Assembly: GCA_036806345.1 (NCBI GenBank)
Contig: DAIROT010000001.1
Span: 1-64,000 of the forward strand
Reading direction: 5' to 3'
Length of the DNA stretch: 64,000 nucleotides
DNA from: QHCF01 sp003244275
Lineage (GTDB): Bacteria; Actinomycetota; Acidimicrobiia; Acidimicrobiales; QHCF01
Shown here piece by piece: positions 21,545-29,616 of this stretch. The translations under genes were made by a program, and so were the position numbers. Positions within the stretch are counted from its first letter, which is position 1. Every line of letters begins with the position of its first letter. Under the pieces are notes generated by a model. It did not search any database, was not told where the DNA came from, and saw only the letters and a program-made list of their open reading frames with translations.

Positions 21545-22486
21545 TTGGCCAAGGATCGAGTTGAGCGGGATGAGGAAGATCTGGTCCGACTCTATCTCAC
21601 TGATATCGGGCAGTATCCGTTACTCACCAAGGATGACGAGGTGCGCCTGGCTCAGGCCATCGAGGCGGGCACCACGGCACGGTGCGAGTTCGACACCAGC
21701 CGGAGCCGTGACCCCGGTGCCGCTCGGCGGCGGGAGCTCCGTCGACAGATCCGCCGGGGCGAGGACGCCCAGCAGACCTTCGTCCAGTCCAATCTGCGCT
21801 TGGTTGTCTCTATTGCCAAGAAGTACCAGGCATCAGGCCTGCCTCTCCTCGACCTTATCCAGGAGGGCAATCTGGGTCTGATGCATGCCGTCGAGAAGTT
21901 CGACTGGCGCAAGGGCTTCAAGTTCTCGACCTATGCCACCTGGTGGATCCGCCAGGCCATCACCAGGGGCATTGCCAACACTGGGCGTACCATCCGCTTG
22001 CCCGTACACGCGGGCGACACCCTGGCCCGCGTGCAAAAGGCGCAGGCCCGCCTCGAGCTCAAGCTGGGTCGGCCGGCCACCCTGTGTGAGCTGGGCATCG
22101 AGGTAGAGATGCCGGAGGACAAGCTGATCGAGGCCCTGCGCTTCCGAGCCGAGCCGCTCTCGCTCTCCGAGCCCCTGCGGGAGGACGGTGACGCCGAGCT
22201 CGGCGACGTCGTCGAGGATCGTTCGGCTGAGTCGCCCTTCGAGATGGCCGCCACCTCACTGCTACCGGTGGAGATCGCCCGTCTCCTGTCGCCCCTCGAT
22301 GACCGGGAGCGCGAGATCCTCCGTCTGCGCTTTGGCTTGGACCGTGGTGAGCCCCGGACCCTGGAGGAGGTGGGGGAGCATTTCCACCTGACGCGGGAGC
22401 GCATCCGTCAGATCGAGGCTCGGGCCATGTCGAAGCTCCGCCACCCATCCAGCGACACGGGCGCTCGGGACCTGCTCACCGTCTGA
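21545..22486 (+). CDS. RNA polymerase sigma-70 factor, group 2
   Basis: A 313-aa primary-like sigma factor without the long region 1.1. Region 1.2 is DLVRLYLTDIGQYPLLT. Region 2 contains NLRLVVSIAKKYQASGLPLL and EGNLGLMHAVEKFDWRKGFK, then FSTYATWWIRQAI. Region 4.2 ends with LEEVGEHFHLTRERIRQIEA. These are group 2 (SigB/HrdB-like) hallmarks; it should recognise promoters close to the housekeeping type. The start is TTG 21545 with AAGGATG about 10 nt upstream. A 6-bp hairpin (GCCTCA-CCATC-TGAGGC, 22487-22503) follows the stop. Confidence 0.93.
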   Translation: MAKDRVERDEEDLVRLYLTDIGQYPLLTKDDEVRLAQAIEAGTTARCEFDTSRSRDPGAARRRELRRQIRRGEDAQQTFVQSNLRLVVSIAKKYQASGLPLLDLIQEGNLGLMHAVEKFDWRKGFKFSTYATWWIRQAITRGIANTGRTIRLPVHAGDTLARVQKAQARLELKLGRPATLCELGIEVEMPEDKLIEALRFRAEPLSLSEPLREDGDAELGDVVEDRSAESPFEMAATSLLPVEIARLLSPLDDREREILRLRFGLDRGEPRTLEEVGEHFHLTRERIRQIEARAMSKLRHPSSDTGARDLLTV

Positions 22487-22527
22487 GCCTCACCATCTGA
22501 GGCCTGGTGTATCCGGCGACGGGCATT

Positions 22528-22623
22528 TGGCGGAGGTGGACGGGAATCGAACCCGCCGGACGGGGAACGCCCGTCCCACCCGCTTTGAAGGCGGGGGAGC
22601 CCACCAGGTACCCGGACACCTCC
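22528..22623 (-). tRNA. selC: selenocysteine tRNA (UCA anticodon)
   Basis: Read on the minus strand, the anticodon arm is CCCGC-CTTCAAA-GCGGG, giving anticodon TCA. The long extra arm GGACGGG/CCCGTCC (7 bp) and the extended acceptor stem (GGAGGTG pairs with CACCTCC, then one T-C opposition) are typical of tRNA-Sec. The T arm is GCGGG-TTCGATT-CCCGT, and a G discriminator plus an encoded CCA (plus-strand TGG at 22528) follow. Total length is 96 nt, close to the 95 nt of E. coli selC. A UGA-reading tRNA-Trp would lack the long arm. No selA, selB or selD is in the window. Confidence 0.92.
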
Positions 22624-22704
22624 GTCCGAGAACCCTAGTGCAGTGGGCGAGACCAGCAGCCGGCGCCGACCGGATCGGCCGGCTGGATCAGTCGCCTGGT
22701 CAGC

Positions 22705-23598
22705 TCAGTGCATTAGCCTCGGGTGCCATGAGGAAGCTGCCGTTGCTGGTCGTCCTGGCGATCTTGGTGGCCGTCGCCGCCAAGAAGCTGCAGACCGGTT
22801 GAGTCCCGGCCGGCCGAGGGCCGCTCGGCCTAGCCTCAGGCGCCAGCGAAGGGCACCCGCCCCGGCCAGGCCAGCGGCTACGCCGGCCAGAGCTGCGGGG
22901 TGGTGAGAGGTGGCCGAGCGCACCCGTACGGGGCGGGCAAAATAACGAACTTCCCAGCCGCGTTGACGGGCCACCCTGAGAAGCTGTCGGTCGGGGTTGA
23001 CGGCCACCGGGTGGCCGACCGTCTCCAGCATGGGCAGATCAGTACAGGAATCGGAATAGGCGAATGAGGCAGGCAGGTCGATGCCCTCTCGATCAGCCAG
23101 CGAGCGGATGGCCTCGGCCTTGTACGGACCGTAGGCGTGGAAATCCAGCTCGCCCGTGTAGCGGCCGTCGGCGTCGACCTTCGGCCGGGTGGCGATGACC
23201 TCGTGCACCCCCAGGTAGTGGCCCAGCGGTGCGACCACTCCCTCGGGTGTGGCTGAGATGATCACTACTCGCCGGCCAGCCGCCCGATGGTGCTCGATCA
23301 GCTCCTGAGCCTCGCGGTAGACAATGGGGCCCATAATGGCCTCCAGGCCTTCCCGCACTATCTGGTCCACGTGAATCTGGTCCCAACCCTTGGTGAGGTT
23401 GAGGACCGACTTCTTGATGCCTGCCAGCCTGCGCTCGCTGGCTCCGAGGTGGAGGTAGACGAGCTGGACGTACAGACCCCTTACCAGGGTGGTTCGGGAG
23501 ATGAGGCCCTCACGGTACAGGGGCCGGCCAAAGGCCGCCAACGATGCCCGGGCGATGACCGTCTTGTCCAGATCGAAGAATGCCGCCTCCACACCCAC
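22705..23598 (-). CDS. HAD-superfamily phosphatase, subfamily IB
   Basis: A 297-aa haloacid-dehalogenase-type hydrolase of the SerB-like IB group. The N-terminus has the DxD motif FFDLDKTV (nucleophile D). Motif II is VIISATPE, motif III Lys lies near GPYKAEAI, and motif IV is SYSD-like: FAYSDSCTDLPMLE. The last 50 residues are an Arg-rich low-complexity tail with one possible hydrophobic stretch. Substrate is unknown; relatives act on phosphoserine or small phosphate esters. The start is GTG. Its 3' end overlaps a possible small ORF on the other strand. Confidence 0.9.
   Translation of the reverse strand: MGVEAAFFDLDKTVIARASLAAFGRPLYREGLISRTTLVRGLYVQLVYLHLGASERRLAGIKKSVLNLTKGWDQIHVDQIVREGLEAIMGPIVYREAQELIEHHRAAGRRVVIISATPEGVVAPLGHYLGVHEVIATRPKVDADGRYTGELDFHAYGPYKAEAIRSLADREGIDLPASFAYSDSCTDLPMLETVGHPVAVNPDRQLLRVARQRGWEVRYFARPVRVRSATSHHPAALAGVAAGLAGAGALRWRLRLGRAALGRPGLNRSAASWRRRPPRSPGRPATAASSWHPRLMH
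22728..22802 (+). CDS. possible 24-aa single-span membrane peptide
   Basis: An ATG opens a 24-codon frame starting MRKLPLLVV, with a hydrophobic core and a KKLQTG end, ending in TGA at 22800. It looks like a tiny membrane protein, but it lies antisense to the low-complexity tail of the HAD phosphatase and has no clear ribosome binding site. It may be chance. Confidence 0.25.
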   Translation: MRKLPLLVVLAILVAVAAKKLQTG

Positions 23599-23643
23599 GA
23601 TCCTACGACCGCTGGAGGGGCTGGGCGGTGAAGGTGATCGCGG

Positions 23644-23672
23644 TTACGGTTTCATGTCAAGTATCCTAAGAT
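23644..23672 (+). promoter_or_regulatory. possible promoter for the sortase gene pair
   Basis: TTACGG (23644-23649), a 17-bp spacer and TAAGAT (23667-23672) lie in the 125-bp gap between the divergent HAD and sortase genes. The -35 match is weak. This is the AT-richest part of the gap. Confidence 0.35.
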
Positions 23673-23723
23673 CATGAGCATGTACGATTGGACTGTTCTA
23701 ACCGGTGGCAGGAGCGAGACGCC

Positions 23724-24335
23724 ATGATCAAGTGGTTGGCAGCGCGTCGCTGGGCCAAGGGAAGCCTGACCGGGGTGTGTGGAGTGCTCCTGCTGGGTGC
23801 CATCGGGCTGTTCGGCTGGCCATTTTTCTCCGGGATCTACAACTCCTGGTTGCAGCACAACCTGGCCGGCCAATTTGGCAGTGGGGCCATTCGCAAGGCC
23901 TATCTGGGTCACCGGGTGGGGGAGGGCCAGCCCCTGACCCGCATCAAGATGCCGGCCATTGGCGTCAACGTAATCGTGGTGGAGGGCACCAGCGAGTCCG
24001 CCCTGCGGGCGGGAGCGGGTCATTACCCTGACACCGCCCTTCCCTGCACGGTCGGCAACGTGGCCATCGCCGGCCATCGGACCACCTACGGCAAGCCCTT
24101 CTCTAACGTCGACCAGCTCAAGGTGGGTGATCCAATTCAGCTGGACACACCCATCGGCTCGTGCACCTACTCGGTGACTCAGGCTCCCTTCTCGGTCCTG
24201 CCCACCGACTTGTCGGTGGTCGACAACACGCCGGGCCAGTACACTCTCACCCTGACCTCCTGCACACCCAAGGGCTCGGCCTCCCACCGGATCATCATCA
24301 AGGCAGCCCTGCGGACCACCCCGGCCATGGCCTGA
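23724..24335 (+). CDS. class E-like sortase
   Basis: A 203-aa membrane-anchored cysteine transpeptidase. Residues about 12-32 form an N-terminal membrane segment. The sortase barrel holds the catalytic His in AIAGHRTTYGKPF and the catalytic Cys/Arg in TLTSCTPKGSASHR. The substitution of the usual LxTC by LTSCTP with a proline after the Thr is a feature of class E sortases of high-GC Gram-positives. I chose ATG 23724 because AGGAG (23710-23714) precedes it. The next gene overlaps by one base and is the likely substrate or partner. Confidence 0.88.
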   Translation: MIKWLAARRWAKGSLTGVCGVLLLGAIGLFGWPFFSGIYNSWLQHNLAGQFGSGAIRKAYLGHRVGEGQPLTRIKMPAIGVNVIVVEGTSESALRAGAGHYPDTALPCTVGNVAIAGHRTTYGKPFSNVDQLKVGDPIQLDTPIGSCTYSVTQAPFSVLPTDLSVVDNTPGQYTLTLTSCTPKGSASHRIIIKAALRTTPAMA

Positions 24336-25555
24336 TGCGCCTGGCAACCCGGGCCACCGCAGCCGCCGGCATCACGGCCGGGTTGGTAGCCGCTGTTCTG
24401 GGTGCCACCAGCCCAGCCTGGGCGGCCGACCCGCCTCCGCCACCAAAGACATGCGGGACGACACCTCCATCGGGCCCATCTCTGTCCCTGTCAACCTCCA
24501 CCCTCACGGTCAGCGGGGCCAACACGGAGGTACCCACTGTGACGGTTACGCCCCCGCCGACGGGGACGACCACCGTCGTGGTGACCTGCGATTCCGATCC
24601 AACCCCCCCGGCTGCAACCTTCCAGATCCCCGTACATGGGGACACGGCCTCGGCGCTGGTGCCCTCAGGCATGCTGCTGCGCAATGGGTACTACACCTTC
24701 ACCGCCAACGTGGGTGTTTTGGGAGCCGTCACGCCCACCACCGCCCACATCCTCCTCGATGCCCCCCCGCAGGCCCCCAAGGCAGTGACGGTGACGGCAG
24801 CGCCCGACGGGCATTCCGTGAACGTCACCTGGCAACCCGGCGGGAGTGAGCCCGATATCAGCGGCTTCACAGTGGAGCGGACCGGGGGGAGCGGTCCCAA
24901 GATCACGTTCCACGTCGATTCCACCAGGAGGGCATACCTCGACGTCACGACCGTCCCTGGCGTCATGTACACCTACGACGTGCTCGCTGAGCGACCGGAC
25001 ATCAACAACGGCCACCCTGACCTGGTCTCGATCATTTCGAATCAGCCGGTAGTAACCACGCCGTCCGGCCCGTCATCGCCGGCCGGTGGGAACAAGCCCG
25101 GTGGTGTGCAGGGAAGCCATGGTGGTGGCGCCCGCATTGGCGGCGGCGGGGGCGTGACCGGCAGCCTTGGTGGCGGCGGGGGCAGTCTGCGTATTGGCGG
25201 AAATGGGGGCGTCACTGGCTCATTCTCCAAGCCTTCGCTGGGTACCTCCAAGCCCATTACCGGCGCTCCCACCCTGGGAGGATTCCAGGGGACGCTGCCC
25301 TACGGCCAGAGCAGCGTGGCCCTCGGTGGCCAACCCAACGCCAGCCGGTCCACCTCGCCGGCCAAGGAGGACGGGCCCCACGGGTACCCGGTGTGGACCA
25401 TTGCCCTGGCCGTGCTGCTCTTGGCTGCGGCCGGCTTCCTGTTCACCCTGCGCCGCCGGATCGCCAAGGAGAAGCCAGCCCTGGAGCCGGTGCAAACCTC
25501 ACGGCGCCCCGCCATGCGTACCAGCGGTACCGATTTCACCAACCCACGGAGGTAG
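24335..25555 (+). CDS. secreted, C-terminally membrane-anchored fibronectin-type protein
   Basis: 406 aa. A signal peptide ends at about residue 31 (SPAWAADP). Two beta-rich regions follow, the second (about residues 145-235) resembling a fibronectin type III domain: APQAPKAVTVTAAPDGHSVN then SEPDISGFTVER. A Gly-rich repeat region (about 245-300) precedes a C-terminal membrane helix (WTIALAVLLLAAAGFLF) and a basic tail. This is the layout of a sortase substrate, but I see no LAxTG or LPxTG motif before the helix; the nearest text is LPYGQ about 45 residues earlier. Its ATG overlaps the sortase stop. Confidence 0.8.
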   Translation: MRLATRATAAAGITAGLVAAVLGATSPAWAADPPPPPKTCGTTPPSGPSLSLSTSTLTVSGANTEVPTVTVTPPPTGTTTVVVTCDSDPTPPAATFQIPVHGDTASALVPSGMLLRNGYYTFTANVGVLGAVTPTTAHILLDAPPQAPKAVTVTAAPDGHSVNVTWQPGGSEPDISGFTVERTGGSGPKITFHVDSTRRAYLDVTTVPGVMYTYDVLAERPDINNGHPDLVSIISNQPVVTTPSGPSSPAGGNKPGGVQGSHGGGARIGGGGGVTGSLGGGGGSLRIGGNGGVTGSFSKPSLGTSKPITGAPTLGGFQGTLPYGQSSVALGGQPNASRSTSPAKEDGPHGYPVWTIALAVLLLAAAGFLFTLRRRIAKEKPALEPVQTSRRPAMRTSGTDFTNPRR

Positions 25556-25568
25556 GGGCCTCCCGGGC

Positions 25569-25585
25569 GGGGGCTCTCAGCCCCC
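25569..25585. terminator. hairpin between convergent genes
   Basis: GGGGGCT-CTC-AGCCCCC forms a 7-bp stem at 25569-25585, between the 3' ends of the secreted protein gene and the helicase gene. It can serve both strands. It overlaps the helicase stop codon. Confidence 0.5.
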
Positions 25586-27982
25586 CAGGATGCAGGTGAG
25601 GAGAGCTACCGCCCCAGCCTTGTCGAGGGAATCATTGAGGTTGCCGCACTTGGGAGACTGGACGCATGAGGGGCAACCGGCTCGACACTGGCAGTTGGTC
25701 ATGGCCTCGAGGGTGGCCTCCAGGTGGTGGCACCCCGCGCCGTAGCCCAGCTCGGCCACCCCTGACCCGCCTGTATGACCGTCGTAGATGACGACGCCGG
25801 CCTGACCCGTCCCGGCCAACCGCGCTGTCGACGCCCCGCCGACGTCCCAGCGATCACACATGGCGAACAGCGGGAGGATGGCAATGGCCGCGTGCTCGGC
25901 GGCATGGAGACTTCCGCCCAGGTGAAAGCCTCCCTGCACCGCACCGTTGCTCTGCAAACCGGCATCGGCCAGCACGGAGTCGTCCAACCCGTACCACAGG
26001 GCCCTGGTGGCCAGGCGGGTGGCCGGCAGGTCGAGGGATACGTCAACCCGGGGACGCAGGCACTCCACCGAGCAACCCCTGCCACCGTCGGGGGACCCGT
26101 CCCTGGCACCGGCCAACCCGGGTCGGCGGCGGTAGCCGGTGACCTGCTCGATCACCTCGACCGGGCCGAGGTTGAGGGATGCTCGGCCCACGGTGGTGGT
26201 CTTTTCGCGGTTCAAGACCGCGATGCGCGTCTCGGCCCTGGCTCGGGTGACGTCGGTGCTGTCGGTCCTCACCACCCAGGCAATCCGCTCTTCGAGGTCC
26301 AGCTCCTCCACCAGCCAGGGCTGTCCCTGGTGGAGGTAGATCGCCCCCGGATGAACCGTGGTGAAGGCCCGAGCCTCGTCCACCGTGCCCACCAGGTCCC
26401 CTTCGGAGCACAAGATGCGGTACTCGCACGTCGAGGTGTTGCGCAGACCGAGCTCCTGGGCCGGGCGACGAGAGTTACCGGCATGAATGGCCCGACTGGC
26501 TCTGACGATCAGCTGGTCAGCCACGACGAGGGCCCGAACCGCCTCGTCGAGGGTGCCCACCGGCATCTGGGGCGCCCCCCACCATCTCTCGTCGCCCCGG
26601 TCGAGGGGCAGCTCATGGGCTGCGCATGACAGTTGAGGTCCGAGGACGAATGGGTTGGACGGGTTGACCACGGCCGGCTCGGCGGGGCGGCTGTGCACCT
26701 CTTGGGGATGGTTGATGTACCACTGGTCCAAGGCGTCGGCTCCCGCCACCAGGACGGTCAGGGATTGACGTCGGCTGCGCCCGGCCCGGCCCGCCTGTTG
26801 GCGCAGGGAGGCGATGGTCCCCGGGAAACCGTCGATCAGGCAGGCGTCCAAGCCGGCGATATCCATTCCCAGCTCCAACGCGTTGGTGGTGACCACCCCC
26901 CGCAGTCGGCCGCTGGCCAGGTCGGCTTCGACCTGTCGGCGTTGGGCGGGAAGAAAGCCGCCCCGGTAGGCGGCCACCGAGCCGGTCAGCCTGTCGGGCA
27001 GCCGCCGGCGGGCCAGGGCACAGACCATCTCGGCGCTGCGCCGGCTCCTGGCGAAGGCGATGACCCGGTAGCCGGCCCCCACCAGGGCGGTCAACAGGTC
27101 GGCCGTTTGACCGTCGGAGGAAGCCCGGGCACCCGAACTGGTGTCGAGCAACGGCGGATTCCACAGAGCCATCAGCCGCTCTCCGAGCGGAGAGCCGTCG
27201 TCGGTCACCGCTCGCACCGTCGACCCACACAGGGCCGACGCCAACTCGGCCGGCTGGCCAACGGTCGCCGATCCGAAGATGAATGTGGGTGACGACCGGT
27301 AGATCCGGCACAGTCGGCGAAGGCGCCTGAGCACATGGGCCACGTGTGAGCCGAAGATTCCCCTAAGTATGTGCAGCTCGTCGACGACCACATAGGCCAA
27401 CCGCATCAGGAAGGTTCCCCACGAGCCATGGTTGGGCAAGATGGAGCTGTGCAACATGTCAGGGTTGGTGAGCACGACGTTGGCATGCCGACGGGTCCAT
27501 GCCCGTTCGGCGGCCGAGCTGTCACCGTCGTAGGTGGCGGCCACCAGGCCCGGCACCTCGAGAGCGGCCAGAGAACGGAGCTGGTCGTGGGCGAGGGCCT
27601 TGGTGGGGTAGACGAGCAGGGCCCCGCTCCCGTTCAAGGTGGCCTCGGCCACTGGCAGTTGAAAGCACAGGGACTTGCCCGATGCGGTGGCGGTGGCGAC
27701 TGCTACCGACTGGCCGGTCCGAGCCAGGTCGAGCGCCTGAGCTTGATGGGACCACAGGCCGGTGGGGGGGAGCCGGTCGACCAGGGATGGCGGCAGCGGC
27801 CGGCAGAGGTTGGCGAAGCGGGCGGCACGGGGCGCCTGACGCGAGAGATGGACGAGCTGTCCCTGGTCCACCGCACCGATGACCTGGCTCAGGGTCAGCT
27901 TGGCCTGCATGGTGTTGCCCTGATCGGCTGGTTCTCGCAGGCGTGGGAGGGCGCCCCGGTCCATCAGCATGTCCATGCTCAC
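25577..27982 (-). CDS. DEAD/DEAH-box helicase with DUF1998 domain (MrfA/YprA family)
   Basis: An 801-aa superfamily 2 helicase. The first RecA domain has the Walker A ATATASGKS, motif II VVDELH (DEVH-type) and motif III FGSAT. The second has GVVTTNALELGMDI and QQAGRAGRSRR. The C-terminal DUF1998 region ends with the zinc cluster CQCRAGCPSCVQSPKCGN. In Bacillus the family member MrfA repairs mitomycin damage. The start is uncertain: GTG 27982 or a later ATG near MQAKLTLSQV. It diverges from the BldG-like gene, the same order I recall from Streptomyces. Confidence 0.92.
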   Translation of the reverse strand: MSMDMLMDRGALPRLREPADQGNTMQAKLTLSQVIGAVDQGQLVHLSRQAPRAARFANLCRPLPPSLVDRLPPTGLWSHQAQALDLARTGQSVAVATATASGKSLCFQLPVAEATLNGSGALLVYPTKALAHDQLRSLAALEVPGLVAATYDGDSSAAERAWTRRHANVVLTNPDMLHSSILPNHGSWGTFLMRLAYVVVDELHILRGIFGSHVAHVLRRLRRLCRIYRSSPTFIFGSATVGQPAELASALCGSTVRAVTDDGSPLGERLMALWNPPLLDTSSGARASSDGQTADLLTALVGAGYRVIAFARSRRSAEMVCALARRRLPDRLTGSVAAYRGGFLPAQRRQVEADLASGRLRGVVTTNALELGMDIAGLDACLIDGFPGTIASLRQQAGRAGRSRRQSLTVLVAGADALDQWYINHPQEVHSRPAEPAVVNPSNPFVLGPQLSCAAHELPLDRGDERWWGAPQMPVGTLDEAVRALVVADQLIVRASRAIHAGNSRRPAQELGLRNTSTCEYRILCSEGDLVGTVDEARAFTTVHPGAIYLHQGQPWLVEELDLEERIAWVVRTDSTDVTRARAETRIAVLNREKTTTVGRASLNLGPVEVIEQVTGYRRRPGLAGARDGSPDGGRGCSVECLRPRVDVSLDLPATRLATRALWYGLDDSVLADAGLQSNGAVQGGFHLGGSLHAAEHAAIAILPLFAMCDRWDVGGASTARLAGTGQAGVVIYDGHTGGSGVAELGYGAGCHHLEATLEAMTNCQCRAGCPSCVQSPKCGNLNDSLDKAGAVALLTCILGG

Positions 27983-28062
27983 TGGGGTGACCCTATAGCC
28001 GCGAAGGCAGTAGCGTGACCCAATTGGGCGCCGAGACGAGACCCGATGAGAGGAAACTGGGG

Positions 28063-28395
28063 ATGGACCTGCAGCTCGAGGTCGCCGATCACGACGGTGC
28101 CAGCGTGTTGGTGGTGCACGGCCAGATTGACGTCCATACCGCCCCGCGCCTGCGTGAGCGACTGGTCGAGATGGTCAGCCAGGGTGCACGCCGGATCGTC
28201 GTCGACCTGAATGACGTGGATTTCCTGGATTCCACCGGGCTGGGGGTACTGGTGGGAATGCTCAAGCGGGTGCGAAGCCATGAGGGAGAGCTGACGCTGG
28301 TCTGCGGCCGGCCCCGGATCCTCAAGGTGTTCGAGATAACCGGCTTGACCAAGGTCTTCTCCATCCATCCCACCACGGACGCAGCCACCGCCTGA
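28063..28395 (+). CDS. STAS-domain anti-sigma factor antagonist, BldG-like
   Basis: A 110-aa single STAS domain. The phosphorylatable Ser lies in FLDSTGLGVLVG, and the N-terminal strand is VLVVHGQIDVHTAP. When unphosphorylated, such proteins bind the partner kinase and free a sigma factor. I chose ATG 28063 with GAGAGGA upstream; an earlier GTG at 28015 would run toward the divergent helicase. The gene order helicase, STAS, RsbW-like kinase, then hppA-topA-tmk-holB matches the bldG locus of Streptomyces as I recall it, which supports a BldG-like identity. Confidence 0.9.
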   Translation: MDLQLEVADHDGASVLVVHGQIDVHTAPRLRERLVEMVSQGARRIVVDLNDVDFLDSTGLGVLVGMLKRVRSHEGELTLVCGRPRILKVFEITGLTKVFSIHPTTDAATA

Positions 28396-28397
28396 GC

Positions 28398-28910
28398 GTG
28401 CCGACAGACCAGCAACTTCCGGGAGTTGGGATTCAGCTCGAGATTCCAGCCCGCGCCGAGTACGTCGCCTTGGTGCGCCTGCTGATCTCATCGCTGGCCT
28501 CGACTCGGCGCATCCTGGCTGACTCACGGATCGACGACCTCAAGCTGGCTGTCTCCGAGGCGTGCACCAACGCGGTCGAAGCTACCCGGTCCGGCCCCGA
28601 GCGGGTGGTGGTGCGCTGGCGCGAGGAAGATGACCGCCTGTCGGTGGACATCGAGGACGAAGGACGCGGCTTCGACCCTGCCAACCTGACCGTCCATCCG
28701 CCTGTCACCGATCCCGAAAGGCTCAATTTCGAGAGGGGTCTGGGAATCCCTCTGATTCGTTCTCTGGTGGACGAGGCGGAGTTCGCTCCATCCAGCGAGG
28801 GGACCTCCGTCAAACTGGTCATGTACTGCGGGCCCATTGACGATTCAGAGGACGACTCCAAGGGCCAAGCTGATACCAACGGCCCGACCGATCAGCACCA
28901 GGAAGGGTAG
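28398..28910 (+). CDS. anti-sigma factor / serine kinase, RsbW-like
   Basis: A 170-aa GHKL ATPase. The N box is VSEACTNAVEA, the G1 box DEGRGFD, and the G2 region RGLGIPLIRSLVDEA. It should phosphorylate the preceding STAS protein and bind a sigma factor. It starts at GTG 2 bp after the STAS stop. The C-terminal tail is acidic and low-complexity. No sigma factor adjoins it, so its target may be the group 2 sigma at 21.5 kb or one outside the window; this is not shown by the sequence. Confidence 0.9.
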   Translation: MPTDQQLPGVGIQLEIPARAEYVALVRLLISSLASTRRILADSRIDDLKLAVSEACTNAVEATRSGPERVVVRWREEDDRLSVDIEDEGRGFDPANLTVHPPVTDPERLNFERGLGIPLIRSLVDEAEFAPSSEGTSVKLVMYCGPIDDSEDDSKGQADTNGPTDQHQEG

Positions 28911-28922
28911 GGGGCGGCCAGT

Positions 28923-28960
28923 CTCCTAGAGGCGCCGATGATGCCTTGCGCCCCTAGGAG
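28923..28960. terminator. strong hairpin between convergent rsbW-like and trkA genes
   Basis: CTCCTAGAGGCGC (28923-28935) pairs with GCGCCCCTAGGAG (28948-28960) over 13 positions with one mismatch and a 12-nt loop. It separates two convergent genes and can work on both strands. It overlaps the trkA stop. Confidence 0.7.
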
Positions 28961-29616
28961 CCGATAAGAAGAGCCTTGACGATGTCCTCCGAGTCCGCGG
29001 TCACCAGGGCCAGCACCTCATCGCCGACACCGAGGATCGTGTCCCCTCGAGGCACCACCACATGGGTGTCCCGTACCACCGCCACCACGCTCGAGTCCCG
29101 GGGGACTTCCAGATCGGCCAGCGAGCGTCCGGCCGCGGGCGAGCCGTCGGCCAGGGTGACCTCCACCAGACGGGCCTCCCCCCCCGAGAATTGGAGCAGG
29201 CGGACAAGGGAGCCCACCGACACCGCCTCCTCCACCAAGGCCGTCAGGAGGTGCGGAGTGGAGACCGAGACATCGACTCCCCAGCTCTGGTTGAACAGCC
29301 ACTGGTTCTTGGGATGATTGACCCGGGCCACCACCCTCGGCACGGCGAACTCCTGCTTGGCCAGCAGCGAGATGACCAGGTTGTCCTCGTCGTCACCGGT
29401 GGCTGCCACCACCACGTCGGCGTCGGCCATGCCGGCGGCATGCAACGATCTGACCTCGCAGGCGTCGGCCGGGAACCAGCCGACGTCGAGCGTGGGCTGC
29501 AGGCGGCTGACCAGGTCCCGATCCTCCTCGATGATGAGCACCTCATGGCCGGCCTCGTTCAGGTCGGCAGCGATGAACATTCCGACGTTGCCGGCCCCGG
29601 CGATGACCACTTTCAT
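28954..29616 (-). CDS. TrkA-type K+ transport regulatory protein (RCK domain), second gene of pair
   Basis: A 220-aa RCK protein that would gate a potassium channel or transporter in the membrane. The N-terminal Rossmann fold starts MKVVIAGAGNVGMFIAADL with the acidic NAD-contact IIEED, and the C-terminal TrkA_C domain includes PRGDTILGVGDEVLALV. The ATG (29616) overlaps the stop of the preceding RCK gene. The pair corresponds to CeoB/CeoC-type genes of mycobacteria. The only likely transporter in the window is the KimA-like permease next door. Confidence 0.92.
   Translation of the reverse strand: MKVVIAGAGNVGMFIAADLNEAGHEVLIIEEDRDLVSRLQPTLDVGWFPADACEVRSLHAAGMADADVVVAATGDDEDNLVISLLAKQEFAVPRVVARVNHPKNQWLFNQSWGVDVSVSTPHLLTALVEEAVSVGSLVRLLQFSGGEARLVEVTLADGSPAAGRSLADLEVPRDSSVVAVVRDTHVVVPRGDTILGVGDEVLALVTADSEDIVKALLIGS

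Noticed and set aside
22528..22623. tRNA-Trp or suppressor tRNA reading UGA
   Set aside because: The long variable arm, 96-nt length and extended acceptor stem identify it as tRNA-Sec.
28015..28062. Earlier GTG start of the STAS protein
   Set aside because: The N-terminal addition is not conserved-looking, and a good ribosome binding site precedes the ATG at 28063.
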